NCBI RefSeq assembly: GCF_048564905.1
Contig: NC_133005.1
Location: forward strand, 694,501 to 758,500
Length of the DNA: 64,000 nt
Direction of reading: 5' to 3'
Origin: Vicugna pacos
Taxonomy: Eukaryota; Chordata; Mammalia; Artiodactyla; Camelidae
Each line of letters begins with the position of its first letter. Positions within the stretch are counted from its first letter, which is position 1. This document shows positions 22,327 through 34,600 of this stretch, one piece after another. The notes below the pieces were generated by a model. That model worked only from the letters and a program-made list of their open reading frames with translations. It was not told the DNA's origin and did no database searches. The position numbers and the translations under genes were made by a program.

Positions 22327-24590
22327 CCTGGCCTGGTGAGGTGGGCAGAAGGGCAGCGTTGCCCCTCTTTACTCGTTCTTCTTTGAGGAATGGGGGCTCT
22401 CAGCTCGGGGCCCTGGTGGTTCAGCCTCAATCTCTGGGTCGTCCTTGGGCCCACTCGACCCTAGGAAGGTTTGCTGGAGGAGCAAGTGGTGGTGCTGACA
22501 GGGAACTTGGCTCTGCAGCCATCATCCAGGCCCTCGCCCAGCAGCCATTGAAGCCTCCTGCTGCAGAACAGTGGCAGCAGTGTGACCTGTGACCTGGCAT
22601 TGGGAGAGCCAAGGGCCGCATGCAGATTTGGACTCTCTGTCCACCTGTGTTGCCCACGTGCCCTGAGGTCCCACCATGGGCTAAACTCCCTTCAACTGGG
22701 TTTTATATCCAAGGGGTGTCGGGGACACCCCTCCCCCAAGGGTCTGGAGCTGGGACTGGGGAACTCCTGGAGGGGCCGGGACCGGAGGGTAAGGAGGGGA
22801 GACGCAGGGCAGGGTGCTGGAGTGCCAGAGTGCAGAGCAGCCCCAGGACGGGGACACGGGCTGTCGACTGCCAGGGAGGCACCTCCCTGACCCGTCTTCA
22901 CCCCTTTCTCACCAAAGTCCCGTTCTCTGCTCTGAAGGTTCATGTGATTACATCTAGGGTCCCCCTGCCCAATCTCACAGTCCTTCTTCACATCTGCAGA
23001 GCCCCTCCCTTCCCCTGAAAAGAACCAGTCACAGGTTTGAGGCTTTGGGTGTGGGCCTCTCTGGGGCCATTGTTGTGTGGGCCCCGGGGGCGTTGGGGAG
23101 AGGAAGGCCCGCTGCTGGACCTGAGACAGACGGGTGTCCCTGCGACCCGCAAGGAGGCATGCGGAGAGCTGGGGGGGCCTCCAGGGGCCTCAGCGCAGCT
23201 GGCTCACAGGCGCTTACCTTCACCCTCCTCCTCAGGGAAGGTCTCGCGCTGAGCTCAGCTCCCCCACCCAGCAGACCTGAGACAAGGGTCGGAGTGCTTG
23301 GCATCTGGGGAGGGTACCGGTGAGAGGCACATGCTCCTGTGGACAGTGTGACCAGGGCACCCTGCCCACACCCTGCAGCTCCGCCAGGGAGACAGACCAC
23401 AGCCTCTGCCGCAATCAGCCCAACGGTCCGGCCGGGTCAGCAACCTCCAGCTTCCCTAATTTTGTCCCCATTCTGCCCTGGCATCACCCAGCGAAGAAAG
23501 CCCTGCGTGCCCCGCGTCTGGTCACCCGCCTCCCGCGCCCCCGCCCGCCTGAAACTTCCCTTTCCCGTCGTAGAGTTTCCCACTCCCCTGCCTGCGTGCG
23601 TCTCTGCCCCGCGGGGACGGGGACGGTGGCTGAGCCCCCCTTGCTGTCAGAAGCTCCCAATAAGTAGCTTTGGCTTGTTCTCTTTGGGTGGTCGTTGTTT
23701 ATTTCCAGGCCGGGGGCCGTGGGTGGAGCCAAGGGTGGGGTGGGTGGGGCCTGGGTGGAGAGTGGGTGGGGCCATGGGTGGGGTGGGGCGGGACACAGCC
23801 CCTGTAGGTGGGCTGATGAGCAGGTTCTCGCTGGGCAGCTAGGGGTCTCAGAGCAGGCCTGGGGGATGAGGAAGCTGCTGGGCTGTGGGCTGAGGGCAGG
23901 GGCGGTGCAGTGTCCCCCCAGTCGCACATCGTCGCCGCCAGGCACTGCGATGTGGGCAGGGTGACAAGAGCACCTGCCTCCAGTCTCCTGCAGCTTCCAG
24001 GTAGGCTCTGGGTTCTCAGGGACGCTCATCAGAGCAGCCCCGCAAGCTTGGTGAAAACGCAGACTGTTCCTGCGTGAACCCCCATTCCTTGGGCCTGGAT
24101 GTGGGGCTGGGAGTGAGCATTTCGAAGCTCCCGGGGTCCAGGTAGACCCTGGAGAACAGCTGGGTCTCCACCGCCCACCCCACGGCCCTGGTTTGCCCTC
24201 CTCCTGGTTTCAGAAGACGTTTGCTGATTTGAGTGGAGGGAGACGGCTTCTCTGCCTCAGTCCCCCTCGGAGGACCCATTTATTACAGTCCCTTAGGCGC
24301 TAGGAGTACTTCACCTTGGGTGTCTGTGACCCTCGGCTGGGTCACTGGGCTTCACGCTGACGTGGGTAACACATTTCTCTGGCTTTCCTTCTGCTGTCAG
24401 TTTGCATAGCCCTTGTGTGGAATCTCCAGAGTGCAATTTCACGACCCTGGGTTGGTCTTTCTTGAGCTAAGCCCCTTTGTGCAGGTGAGCCGAGGTTGAC
24501 TTCACCAACTCCCTCACCTTCGTCCCATTTTTAGTGGCTTTTTAATCTTGAAGTGTTGACCCTCTGGCCCCGGGGCTGGTTGGACTTACA
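22327..24590. other. GC-rich intergenic sequence
   Basis: No gene or strong repeat. It includes a G-rich run of GGGTGGGG-type blocks at about 23706-23790 that could form quadruplexes. Confidence 0.45.
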
Positions 24591-24594
24591 CATT

Positions 24595-24638
24595 ATGTGT
24601 GGTGTGTTTGTGTGTTTGTGTGTGTGTGTGTGTGTGCA
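24595..24638. repeat. (GT)n microsatellite
   Basis: Near-pure GT repeat with TTTG interruptions at its 5' side. Confidence 0.9.
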
Positions 24639-24739
24639 TGTTTGTGGTGGGTGTCAGTGTCCAAGAACCTTGAATCCAGGGCCAAAGGGGTGATCATGAA
24701 ACTCAATTCTTCACTTGATTTCTTCAACACCCTTTTTAT

Positions 24740-24850
24740 TATAATGATTTTCAGAAAAGTTGAATGAATTGTTCCATGGACACTCATGTGTCACCCCGGA
24801 AGCCACAGGTAACTTTCTCTGCATTGGCTTTATCCACCATGCATCAATTC
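24740..24850 (+). repeat. old LINE-like fragment
   Basis: GAAAAGTTGAATGAATTGTT followed by CACTCATGTGTCACC resembles the same ancient L1-type family as the CST7 intron 3 fragment. Diverged. Confidence 0.4.
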
Positions 24851-25055
24851 GTCCTGCTGTTTTTGCACAGTTGAATGCCAGGGGCCTCATCCTGCCCAAT
24901 GACAGCGTGGTCTTGGTTTAAACTCCCCTGGAGGCGGGAGACTCACTGCCTGCTCAGGCTGTTCCGTCACTCCAACCGTCACGTCACAGGGCCAGGCTCC
25001 ATTTCTCCCAGGCATACTCTTCAAAAGAAGGCGTTGAAGGGAATTAAGAGTCAGC

Positions 25056-25154
25056 ACCTGGGGAAGGGGATGGCTCAGGGATAGAGAAAGTGCTTAGCAT
25101 GCACAGGGCCCTGGGTTCAATCCCCAGTCTCTTCATTAAAAAAAAAAAAAAAAG
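25056..25154 (+). mobile_element. camelid Vic-1-type tRNA-derived SINE, plus orientation
   Basis: GGGGATGGCTCAGGGATAGA, then AGTGCTTAGCATGCAC and a CCTGGGTTCAATCCCC B box, ending in an uninterrupted run of 17 A. AAGAGTC occurs on both sides and may be the target-site duplication. The pure tail suggests a fairly young insertion. Confidence 0.9.
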
Positions 25155-26790
25155 AGTCCAAACCCCGTGGGATTGTTAGAGCTGTGCTGGGCCCGCTGCA
25201 GGGCTTCTGGTCCAGGAGTCCTGGAACGTGTGGCCCTAGCCAGCCCCCAGTGAGGTGGACAAGCTGAGAACTGCTAGGTGCACTGTTGCAGCCCCTCAGA
25301 GGTACAGTTATCCCTAAAATGATCCTCAGCCAGAATCTTGGGTGGCCCTTGGAACAGGTGTGAACACATGCTCGTGGCCTGTGGGTGCCACTGTCTCTAC
25401 CCTGATAGGCCGTGCCAGCTCCTCTCCCGGCTGCCCCGGTGCCCTGGCTGCTGGCCGTGGGGCAGGCACCTTCACTGCTCTGTGGTTTCCCCTGCAGGCT
25501 GCGTGGCTCCGCAAGTCAGACGTGGGCCAGCCCAGCGCCTCTCTGTGGCACTCCTGCTGCCTGGGTGTCCACTGGCTCCCCTGACTGGCAGGGGATGGGG
25601 TCCTGGCCAAGTCCCTGGAGAGAGGCGGCATGATTAGGCCTGGATGGGCCGTGGCCCCAACACCCTTTCTTTGCTTAATGTATTTCCTCATTGCCCAAAG
25701 CAAAACGTTCTGTAAAAATGTGTGTGTGCCTCTGAAAATGCCTTTGCCTCTTTCTGCAGACAGGGGACGCCATCTTTCACACTGTGCTGTTGCAAAGTGA
25801 GTCATTAAAGGAAAAGGAAACGTGTTAATTGTGATGGCATATTGGTACCTACGTGGACGGCCAGGCTGGGGACCCGTATGAATTTCATTCCTTTCTCTCT
25901 GCATTTGGGGTTTGGCTTGAACTCAGCGGCCTCTGAGAGCACACTCTTGTAAAACCATAATTAACTCCTGCCAGCGTCAGTGTGTTTTATCGTCCTCCAC
26001 AGCCCAAGGCCCCCTGTGACTGATTTACGCCGTCCTGAAGGCCGTTGCTCTGAGCTGACGGGCGTGGATTGAATTTTATGGGCTCCAGCTCGAGGGCAGC
26101 TCCTCCCAGTCGGAGATGATAGCGGGGCCACTCTGCTGGGGTTGGGGGGGCAAGGCTTAGTCAGAACTTGTAGCGTCAGAAACAGGCAGGCGGAGCTGGG
26201 AGACATGGCCTTGGAGGCTGCTGGGGTCTGGGGCTCAAGCTTGGGCCCTGACCGCCGCCTGGAAGCTGTGGGGTGAGGGTGGGTCACCCCCCCTCGGGCT
26301 CCCTCTCTCCCGTTCTGAAGGCGGGGACAGGCGTCTCGCCCCTAGTCAGCCAGGCATGGGGGCATCTCCACGGCCGCAGGAGGACTCAGAGCTGCTGACG
26401 TCCCCCAGGTTGGTGGGCTGGGGTCCATGGCGGCCTGGCCTCTCAGGGTGGGGGCCGGGGAGGCAGACCTGGGGCCCCAGCAGTAGCCACCTGCCACGTC
26501 CTGCCCACAAGCGCAGCCCCGGCATCTCTGTCCACAGGGCCAGAGGGCTTTGGGGACCAGCCCACCTTGTGGTGACTGCTGGGGGTGTGGGGGGGAGGTC
26601 CACACGGGGGCCGACCCAGCCCGCCGCACCGACACCTCTGCCCCCGCTTCCCGGTCACCTAAACATCTTGACGAGCAGAGGGCTGTCACTTTGATGAGTG
26701 GTTTCCACTTTCGTAATTGAGATGTACTTAGACCCTCTGAGCTGGGATTGTAACTTGAGTTTTTTTTTAAAGTTTAAAATTTTAATTGCA
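25155..26790. other. intergenic, no gene seen
   Basis: Mixed-GC sequence with no recognised gene. Short chance open frames only. Confidence 0.4.
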
Positions 26791-26799
26791 CCCCTTGGG

Positions 26800-26940
26800 A
26801 GTGATGGAAGTGTGAGCTGTCGTGATTGTGGTGGTGATTTCATGGGTGTTTGTATCTATCAAGATTCATCAAATGGTGCATCTGAAATACGTGCAGTTTA
26901 CTGTGCAGGAACCACAGGACAACAAAGGTGTCAATAAAAG
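26800..26940 (+). repeat. old L1M-type 3' end
   Basis: GTGATTGTGGTGGTGATTTC, then ATCAAGATTCATCAAATGGT and a terminal GTGTCAATAAAAG follow the wording of old L1 3' UTRs (a ...ctcaataaag end). Confidence 0.55.
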
Positions 26941-27029
26941 CCATCGTTCCCACAACACACACGGCCCGCTCCTCCCAGCTCGGCGGTCCATCCGCCGACA
27001 CCTGACTCTCCAGAGAACAACTCTGCCGC

Positions 27030-28300
27030 CGGTCATTTAACTCCTCTTTTCAAAGACTTTTATCTTTTTACTTTGCCGAGAAGTCAGGTGTTGTGCAGTC
27101 TCCTGCTGCCTCAGAAACGCTGAGATCTGAGCACACAGCCACCCAGCGACCCCGCTGGTCACAGGCCTTGGAAGTTGCTGCCTGTTGCTGTGGGATGAGT
27201 TCCCAGGGCGAGATGGCCGGGTCGGTGAGTGTGTCGTTTGGAGACTTAACAGCTTTTGCAGACTCTTCCCCCAAAGGCTGCAGGAATTCGCAGCAGCGGG
27301 CGGGGTCTGCATCCGGCCTGTGAGTGCTGGGTGCTGAGCGCTGGGTGCTGTCACTGAACTCGGATTTCAGTCTGACGGGTGACAACCCTCTTGCTCTTCT
27401 CACTGCGGCCCAGTCGCGTTTCCCATGAGCTCATCTTAGCAGCGGATGGTGCACATTACCTGCAGGCATTTTTTTCCATTCAGAGACATTGCCTTTCTTT
27501 CTCTTTCCCCGCTTTCTCTCTTGCTCTTTACCTGGTCCTTCTCAAACGATGTGTTTCCAACATTTTCCAAACAACTCCCAGGAGACCTTCGGTCCTCACT
27601 CAGTGGTCGTTCCTCATCATTTGAAATGATGGTGACTGTCCCCACCTGCTCGCCTGCAGCCTGCGGGCAGGCAGTGCAGTGTGTCTGCTCCAGCTCCTTG
27701 GGAATTCAGGGTCAGAGCTTCTTGGCTGCCTTTACAGGAACATTTTTGGTTTTGTAACTGTGTCCTTGTGCTCCGACGCGGTTCCTTTTCAGAGGGCGGA
27801 GCCAGCCTAGCTGCTAGGATCAGATGCATCTTGATTGAACATGAATCTCCCTCCGTGGTGACTGAGCTGGTTTCTGGGCATTTCTCCCGGGGGTGGATTT
27901 GGTGGCAGGAGAGCCAGCTCCGGGCCTTGTGGGGCCGGCACCGCCCTCCTCGGTGGACTCACTGTCACATCCTAACCCCTGCCAGCAGTGCGTCTGCACC
28001 CCAGAGAGGAGGGCCGCCCTCAGAGTCCGGTAAGCAGCTGTGCACGGCGGGGCCCACGTGCCTGGTCTAGAGGAGGAGGCACACGCTGGGCACCTTTCTT
28101 CTCCTGGACTCTGGAGCTTTGGGAAGAGACTGGGGGCTGGAAGCCAAACCACAAAAACGCTTTTCAAATAATTGAAACGTATGTAACTAGGGTTTGAGTC
28201 TTTCAACGTTTCCAGCTGTCCCTAGATGTCCACGTGTCAAGTGAGAGGATCTCCGTGGAGTTTCTCTTCCTCTTTCCGTCCCTCCATCCCTCCCTTCCTT
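27030..28300. other. intergenic, no gene seen
   Basis: No recognised gene. A T/C-rich tract (CCTTCCTTCCTTTCTTTCCT type) lies at about 28265-28325. Confidence 0.4.
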
Positions 28301-28324
28301 CCTTCCTTTCTTTCCTCCCTCTCT

Positions 28325-28610
28325 CCAATAATGTTATGCAGGAAATTTGAATTATTGTACCGCAGAGTACAGCAAATACAAGAAAATGTGCAAACTTGCA
28401 CACAATCTCACTGTCCTCAGACAATTTTCCACAATATCTTTGTGGATTTCTTTCAATCACACACACACAAATGTTTATATACACAATTTTATACATATTT
28501 AAAATTCGGCTCCAATGATACATGCAATTCTCTCTTACTTAACATTATATTATTAGCATTTAAGTATGTCATTAAGTATTCTTCAAAAATAAAACTTTTA
28601 GTTATTTTTT
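28325..28610 (+). repeat. old L1M-like fragment
   Basis: AT-rich, with TCTTACTTAACATTATATTA and CATTAAGTATTCTTCAAAAA, wording of the same ancient L1 3' family noted near 2.35 kb. It is followed by further AT-rich LINE-like sequence to about 28700. Confidence 0.45.
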
Positions 28611-28834
28611 CTTGAAGTATAATAGACACACAGGAGTGCACACACCATAAATTGATTAGCTTAATTGATTTTTCAAGTGAAAATGTAATTTTTGCACTAC
28701 AAAGTAATCTCTTGCATATAACTTATGTGTGAAGCCTGTTGTTTGTAATTTTTCATGAGGATAAATAGCTCTGCCACAGGCCTCCTTGTGCACAAGACTT
28801 TGGGTGCATCCGGTGACTGACTCTTAGTTAAACA

Positions 28835-30205
28835 TGCATGACCGGAGGGCTCACCCTCCCTGACTTCAGACTGTACTACAAAGCGACAGTCATCAAAACA
28901 GTATGGCACTGGCCCCAAAACAGACACATGGATCAATGGAACAGATAGAGAGCCCAGAAATAAACCCACGCACTTGTGGTCAATTAATCTATAACAGAGG
29001 AGGCAAGAATATACAGTGGAGAAAAGACAATCTCTTCAATAAACTGGACAGCTTCATGTAAAAGAATGAGATTAGAACATTCTCTAACGTCGTATATAAA
29101 AATAAACTCAAAATGGATTATAGACCTAAAAGTAAGACCTGAAACCATCAAATTCCTAGAAGAGAGCATAGGTAGAACACTCTTTGTCAGTATTTTTTTG
29201 GACCTGGCTCCTAAGTCAAAACGAATAAAAGCAAAAATAAACAAATGGGACCTAATTAAACTTAAAAGCTTTTACATAGCAAAGGAAACAGACAAACAAA
29301 CAAAAAAACAGAAAGAAAACCTATGGAATGGGAGAAAATATTTACAAATGATGTGACCAACAAGGGGTTAATACCCAACATTTATAAACAACTCACACAG
29401 CTCAGCCTCAGAAAAGCAATCCAATCAGAAACGGGCAAGCACAGGGCGAGATACACAAGGCCTTGTGGTAGCTCACGGTGAAGAAGAGTGTGACAACGAA
29501 TATGTGTATGTTCATGTATGACTGAAAGTTGTGCTCTACGCTGGAAATTGACGCAACATTGTAAACTGACTGCGACTCAATTAAAAAAAAAAGAAGTGGG
29601 CAGAAGGCCTGAATAGACGTCTTTTCCAAAGAAGACACACAGGTGGTCAACGGGCACATGGAAGTACGCTCAGCAGTGCTAAACTAATTATTAGAGAAAT
29701 GCGAAGTCAAACCACGACGACGGACAACCTCGCACCTGTCAGAATGGTCATCGTCACGAAGACCACAAGTTGGTGAGGATGTGGAGACGGGTGCCCTTGG
29801 GCACTGCTGGTGGGAGTGTGAATGGGTGCAGCCCCTGTGGAAGACAGTGCGAAGGTTCATCAAAAACTAAAAGCAGAGTTACTGTGTGATCCGGCAGTTC
29901 CACTTCTGGGTATTTAACTGGAGAAAATGAAAACACTGACTTGAAGAGATATCTACACTCCCATGCTCACTGCAGCACTATTTACAACAGCCAAGACACG
30001 GAAGCAACCTCCGTGTCTGTCGACAGGTAAATGGGGAACAAAATTGTGCAGTGGACTATGACTCCGTCATGAAAAAGAATGAAGTCTTGCCCTTTGCAGC
30101 ACGGACGGACCTGTTTGGACCTGCGGGTGTTGTACTAAGTGAGGTGAGTCAGACAGAAAGACAAACACCATGCGATCTTGCTCATATGTGGAGCTGGGAA
30201 CTATG
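28835..30205 (+). mobile_element. L1 fragment: ORF2 C-terminal end and 3' region, interrupted
   Basis: Starts at the L1 phrase CTCCCTGACTTCAGACTG and contains the ORF2 C-terminal region. Within 29066-29356 the translation includes [18 protein letters not shown] and [13 protein letters not shown], typical of L1 ORF2. It ends near ATCTTGCTCATATGTGG. It is 5'-truncated and interrupted by a short younger L1 tail (29440-29593). The ORF2 frame is broken in several places, so it is not active. Confidence 0.88.
29440..29593 (+). mobile_element. short 5'-truncated L1 3' end inserted into the older L1
   Basis: Contains the artiodactyl/camelid L1 tail wording ATGTGTATGTTCATGTATGA, then a CACAACATTGTAAACTGAC-like segment (here GCAACATTGTAAACTGACTG) and an A-rich end. 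The host L1 reads AGAAACGGGCA before it and AAGAAGTGGGCAG after it, a plausible diverged target-site duplication. Confidence 0.7.
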
Positions 30206-30724
30206 GTTTCCTCTCGCCTCTCTCAGCCCCCAGTTCTTAGTGTGGCGAGAGCTCGGGGCCCGTGCTCTGCACCCCAGCGCGTGTGAGCAGCTGTTCCGCA
30301 GAAACGGCCACCTTCCCCTCCAGCTTTCGGCCGCCAGCCGGTGGTTTGGACCAGGCACCTGCCTACGTGGGTGGGCGGGCTGGCCGGCGGCGGCCTTCTA
30401 ATCAAACCTGAGAGTTTGCTGGCTCCCGTTGTACCTGGTGCATCGACACTGACCCCAGGCAGGACGGGGAAGGACAAGATGCCTGTGGTTGGGGCCCAGG
30501 TCTGGGGGGCATCCTGGCTTCCTGGGTGCTGATCCCTGGCTCCCAGCCACCCCTGAGCTCCTGAGGAAGGTCGGAGGGCACGGGGGTTCGAGGATGAGCG
30601 GGGGAGCACCTTCCTGCTTATCAAGGACACAATGACTCTGGCCAGGGAGGGAATGCTGGCAAGTCTTGGTGGCCATTTAGTGGAGCTCGGCTTCTGTAAA
30701 GCAGGGCACCGTCTTAGCCCTAAA

Positions 30725-31020
30725 CCTGTATCAGTCAGCTTGGCTGTAGTAACAAACAGCACAGCCTGACCGCCTTCAACAGCAGTTTACAGCTCTGGAG
30801 GCAGGGAGTCCAAGTTCAAGGTGCCAGCAGGTAGGTTTTGCTCTGAGGCCCCCTCTTGCTGGGTCCTCACACTGGGTGGGGGGCGCCCATCTCTTCTCAC
30901 CAGGGTGCTGATGCTGCGCTCCCCCAGTCTAACTCGAATCCCCTGCAAACCCCATCCCGTGGAGGCAGGGCTCCCACATGAGTGGCGGAGGATCACAAAC
31001 CCTCGGCCCACACAACAGTC
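30725..31020 (-). repeat. MaLR-type (MLT1-like) solo LTR fossil, antisense
   Basis: The pattern GCTGTAGTAACAAACAGC, AGTTTACAGCTCTGGAGGCA and GTCCAAGTTCAAGGTGCCAG is the reverse of the 3' part of an MLT1-like LTR. It is an old, partial, broken copy. Only LTR sequence is seen, and the subfamily was not assigned. Confidence 0.5.
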
Positions 31021-31618
31021 ATGATGCTACACCCGTGCCTACACCCTCTGGAGTCAGCACATCAGACCCCGTCTCCTCTGATTTGTTCCAAGTCGCTTCC
31101 CAGTGCTGGGGTCGTTCCCCGTGCAGGGCTTAGCCCCTGGCTGGGGGTCAGAGGGCAGAAAAGAGATGGCTGTTGGGAGAGGCTTTCCGAGCCAGGTTGG
31201 GGGTGCAGCCAGCACAAGGTCCAAATGTGGAAAAGGTAGGTGGGCTGTGGGGTTGAGGGAGTTTCCGGGATGCTTCCAGAAAGCTCTGAGCTCCCTGGCA
31301 CACTTCTGGGCCACCGGGCTGGAAGTCCGTCTTGAACGCTTCCTATGGTGCGTTCACGCCGCACCCCGCCCGTCCCAGCGGCGCCTCGCCCGTCCCAGCG
31401 GCTGGCCCCGGGTGTGGCCGCTCTGCAGCAGGGCTTCTGGTGGTTGATCCTGACGGCCTCCCCAGCGGCTCTTCCCTCACGTCCACTCCTGAGCTTGTCC
31501 TGTGCTCCTGATTCGTGACTGCTTGTTTGCTTTAGAAAATTTCGGGACCAAATTTCTTGGCTACACCAGAAAATGGAAAAGTTATAAACGAGAGCGTTTA
31601 TGTGCTGAAATCAAGATT

Positions 31619-31670
31619 GTGTGCGTGTGTGTAAGTGTGCGTGTGCGTGTGCATGCGTGTGCGTGTGTGC
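31619..31670. repeat. (GTGTGC)n microsatellite
   Basis: Alternating GT/GC repeat with Z-DNA potential. Confidence 0.85.
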
Positions 31671-34600
31671 AAACCCGGCCCCGCCTCTCTTCAGGGTTAG
31701 GTTGGCCGGGTCAAGGCTGAGGTCACTCTCACCTGCTTTCACAGAAGTCGGGTCACCCAGCCTTGCTCTGTTGTGTTGCAGTTACTCCATTCCATTCCAT
31801 TTTACTTTATTGCATGCTTCGGCAGCAGAGAGGGAGTCTTGCCCGCAAGGCCCTTCCTGGGTGTGAGGACTTGAGCTGCGAGCTTCCGCTCCGGGTGGGA
31901 GAAAGGCGGCCAGGGCGCTTGCAGACCCAGGGAAGCCCGTCCCCTGCACGTGCTGGGCCGAGTCTCTGGGGTTCCTGGGCTGCAGCCCTGGGGGCGCCCT
32001 GGCTTCTGCTCACACTGGGGCAGGGACCCCAGGCTGCACATGCCGCCCAGGGCTGCTCCCCCACGGTGACCGAGGCGCGGCCACCCGGCTCCCGGGACAA
32101 TGTTTCCCGCTCCGAGTTGGGAAGAGCTGTGCTTCGAGCAGCTGTGTCGTCCGTCCTGCACACAGCTGATTCTGTGGCTGGCGTGTTTTCTTTGCTCTGT
32201 TCGCTGGGAGCAGAGTGACGGCTTAGACACGTGGGCTCCCTCCTCCCTCGGGCTCGGTTTTCTGCACTAAGCTGCCTCTCTCATTATCTTGAGCTTGCGA
32301 ACACTTACTGACGTGTTTGCATTTCTGGGCTAGTGACCCCACAGGAGGGGCCAGGGAGCAGCCCGGAGGTGGGACTGGGCTGCGCACAGGTGGGGCCGCG
32401 GCCGCTCGCGGTGGGGGGTGGTCTGGGAACTGCGTGCAGGCCCTCGGTGCCACGGGGGCGGGGTGAGCCTAGTGGTGGCGGGGCCGTTAGCTAGAGCACA
32501 AGCCGCGTCTGCGCCGCCGCTTCACCGCTGTGTCGCCTGGGCCACGGTGCCTAGCCTCTCTGAGTTTCCCCTCTGCAGGGCGGGATTAGTAACGGAGCCG
32601 GCTCCACGAGGTCCGAGTCTTGAACGAGACCAGTCTGCCGGGGGCTGAGCAGAGAGAGGGCTGGCCTTCGCGATTGCTGTTGCTGTTATTATTAGTGCCA
32701 CTGGAAAGCCGGGAAACTGGGGGCAGACGGAGGGCGGGGGACGCTGCCGAGACAACATGCCCTCGGCCACAGTGAGTGTTCCCTGCTCGCAGGGCGTGGG
32801 GTGTGCCAGGCCGACTCCAGAGGCGCCCCGAGACCTCGCCCAGGCCCCCAGCCTGTGACGGGGCAGGGCTGGCCCCGTGGTGACGGTGCTCACAGGGCCA
32901 AGGGGATTTCCCCTGTGCAGGCGTCCTCTGACCTTGGAAGTGGGAGGTCACCCCGGCGGGCCTGACCTCATCACACGAGGCCCAGTTCCTGGACTTGATG
33001 AGGGTGTGATGCGTGAGGAGCCCTGCGGGGCCCAGGACAGCCCTTGGCTGACGGCCACACGGAGTCGGGCCTTGTCTTGCAACACAAGGAACTGGGCTCT
33101 GCCTCCGGGAGCCTGGTCGGGGCCTCCCCGGAGCCTCTGGAAAAGCAGAGGTGGTGGACACTTGATCTGGGCCATGAGCACCCAGCCTCACCCTCCAGGA
33201 TGTCCAGGCTGTGTGATGACAGAGTCTGGGTGCAGCGTGCATAGCTGCTGCCTGGGCCCCTTCCACCCGCCGCCCACTTTCCAGGCTCCACCGGAGAAGC
33301 TGGGCGGGGCGGATGCTTCTCCCTGTAGCTTCCTGGTTGCGTCTGGAAGACGGCCCCCGAGCAGGACCCCTGTCCATGCTGCACACCCTCTGCGGGCCGT
33401 GGCGCCCCTTGCGGCTGCAGTGACACCTGGCTGGCGGCTCCCCGGCCAGAGGCTCCCGGAGGTGGACGGCGCCAGCAGGGAGGGGACAGGTCTGTGCCTG
33501 AGTGACCCGAGCGGGCGGAGACGTGGTCGCGGGCCGCGCTGGGGAAGGTGTGCTTGCTTCCAAGGGAAGGCGTCACCAAGGCGGCCAGCAAGGCGGTGTA
33601 CGGTCCTGGAGTGCCGCTGTAATTCAGCCTCCAGCATGATTAGTGAGGCCCTTCTGGTGAGATGCGTGTGCCTTAAGCCCGAGGCTGTAAACCTAGTAGG
33701 AATTGGGTTCACTTCACGGGTCAAGACAGTTGTACTTTGAGAAATGTTTTCAACGTAACAGTAATTTTGACCTTTATGGGAAGTGTGACATGAGCATGTT
33801 TTTAGAGTGGATGTTCGCACCGGACACATTCTCCATTACCACCTTACCAGATTTCCTGAGTTGCTGCCCCAGGTCAGGTGTTTCCAAAAAGCAATCACGT
33901 ACTTTCATGCTCTGCAAGGACGTGTTATGCTGATGGAACGAGGTTCTCTGTTTCCTTCCAGGAGCCTCAAGAACACAGGGACGGGAGGGGGAGTCCCGCT
34001 GGCGGAGCTGGGGCCTGAGAGGGTGAGGGGTTTTTGGAGTGAGCTACTGTTGGGCCTTGTCTGAAGAGCTGTGACACTCCGGTCGGCCAGTGCCTGTCAC
34101 CTGGACTGTGAGTCACTGCTTGGCTGTCCTGGGTTAGTTTTCCCCAGAGAAGAGGCTGCGCTTTGTTAAATGGGCAATCAGGCTCTCACAGGTGTTTTGG
34201 AGGGACTCGGTGCATCCCAGTCCTCCCGCCACTGCCTCCAGCAGCCAGGGCTTTCTGGCCCAGGAACGTCCCCAGATGTGTGGGACCAGCTCCCTGGCCC
34301 CCCACCCGTGGCCCCGTCGCCCAGCCCCTTGGGCCGCGTTCCCTGTCACTGCGGTGGGCTTGGATGGAAGCGCTATGAGCTGGGTCCCTGGGAGTGGGGG
34401 TCAGAGGAAGACAGGGACCCCCTCTCTTGACCGTTCCTGCAGTCGTGCTGGGCCCTTCCCGACACGGGCTGGCAGGACCCTGATGGATGACGAGGGAACT
34501 GAGGTCCTGGAACCCCAGCCAGGCCAGTGTGGACAGGAGCCTCTGTCTGCCTGCAGGGAGTCGGCCAGGTGATCGCGGGGGCAGCGTCCGCCCCTCAGCT

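Noticed and set aside
29066-29356. 96-codon plus-strand open frame
   Set aside because: Part of the L1 ORF2 C-terminal relic, not a host gene.
32586-33563. 325-codon minus-strand open frame
   Set aside because: It spans a MIR SINE (32510-32705), has low-complexity Arg/Pro/Ser-rich composition, and overlapping frames are open on both strands. Chance in GC-rich DNA.
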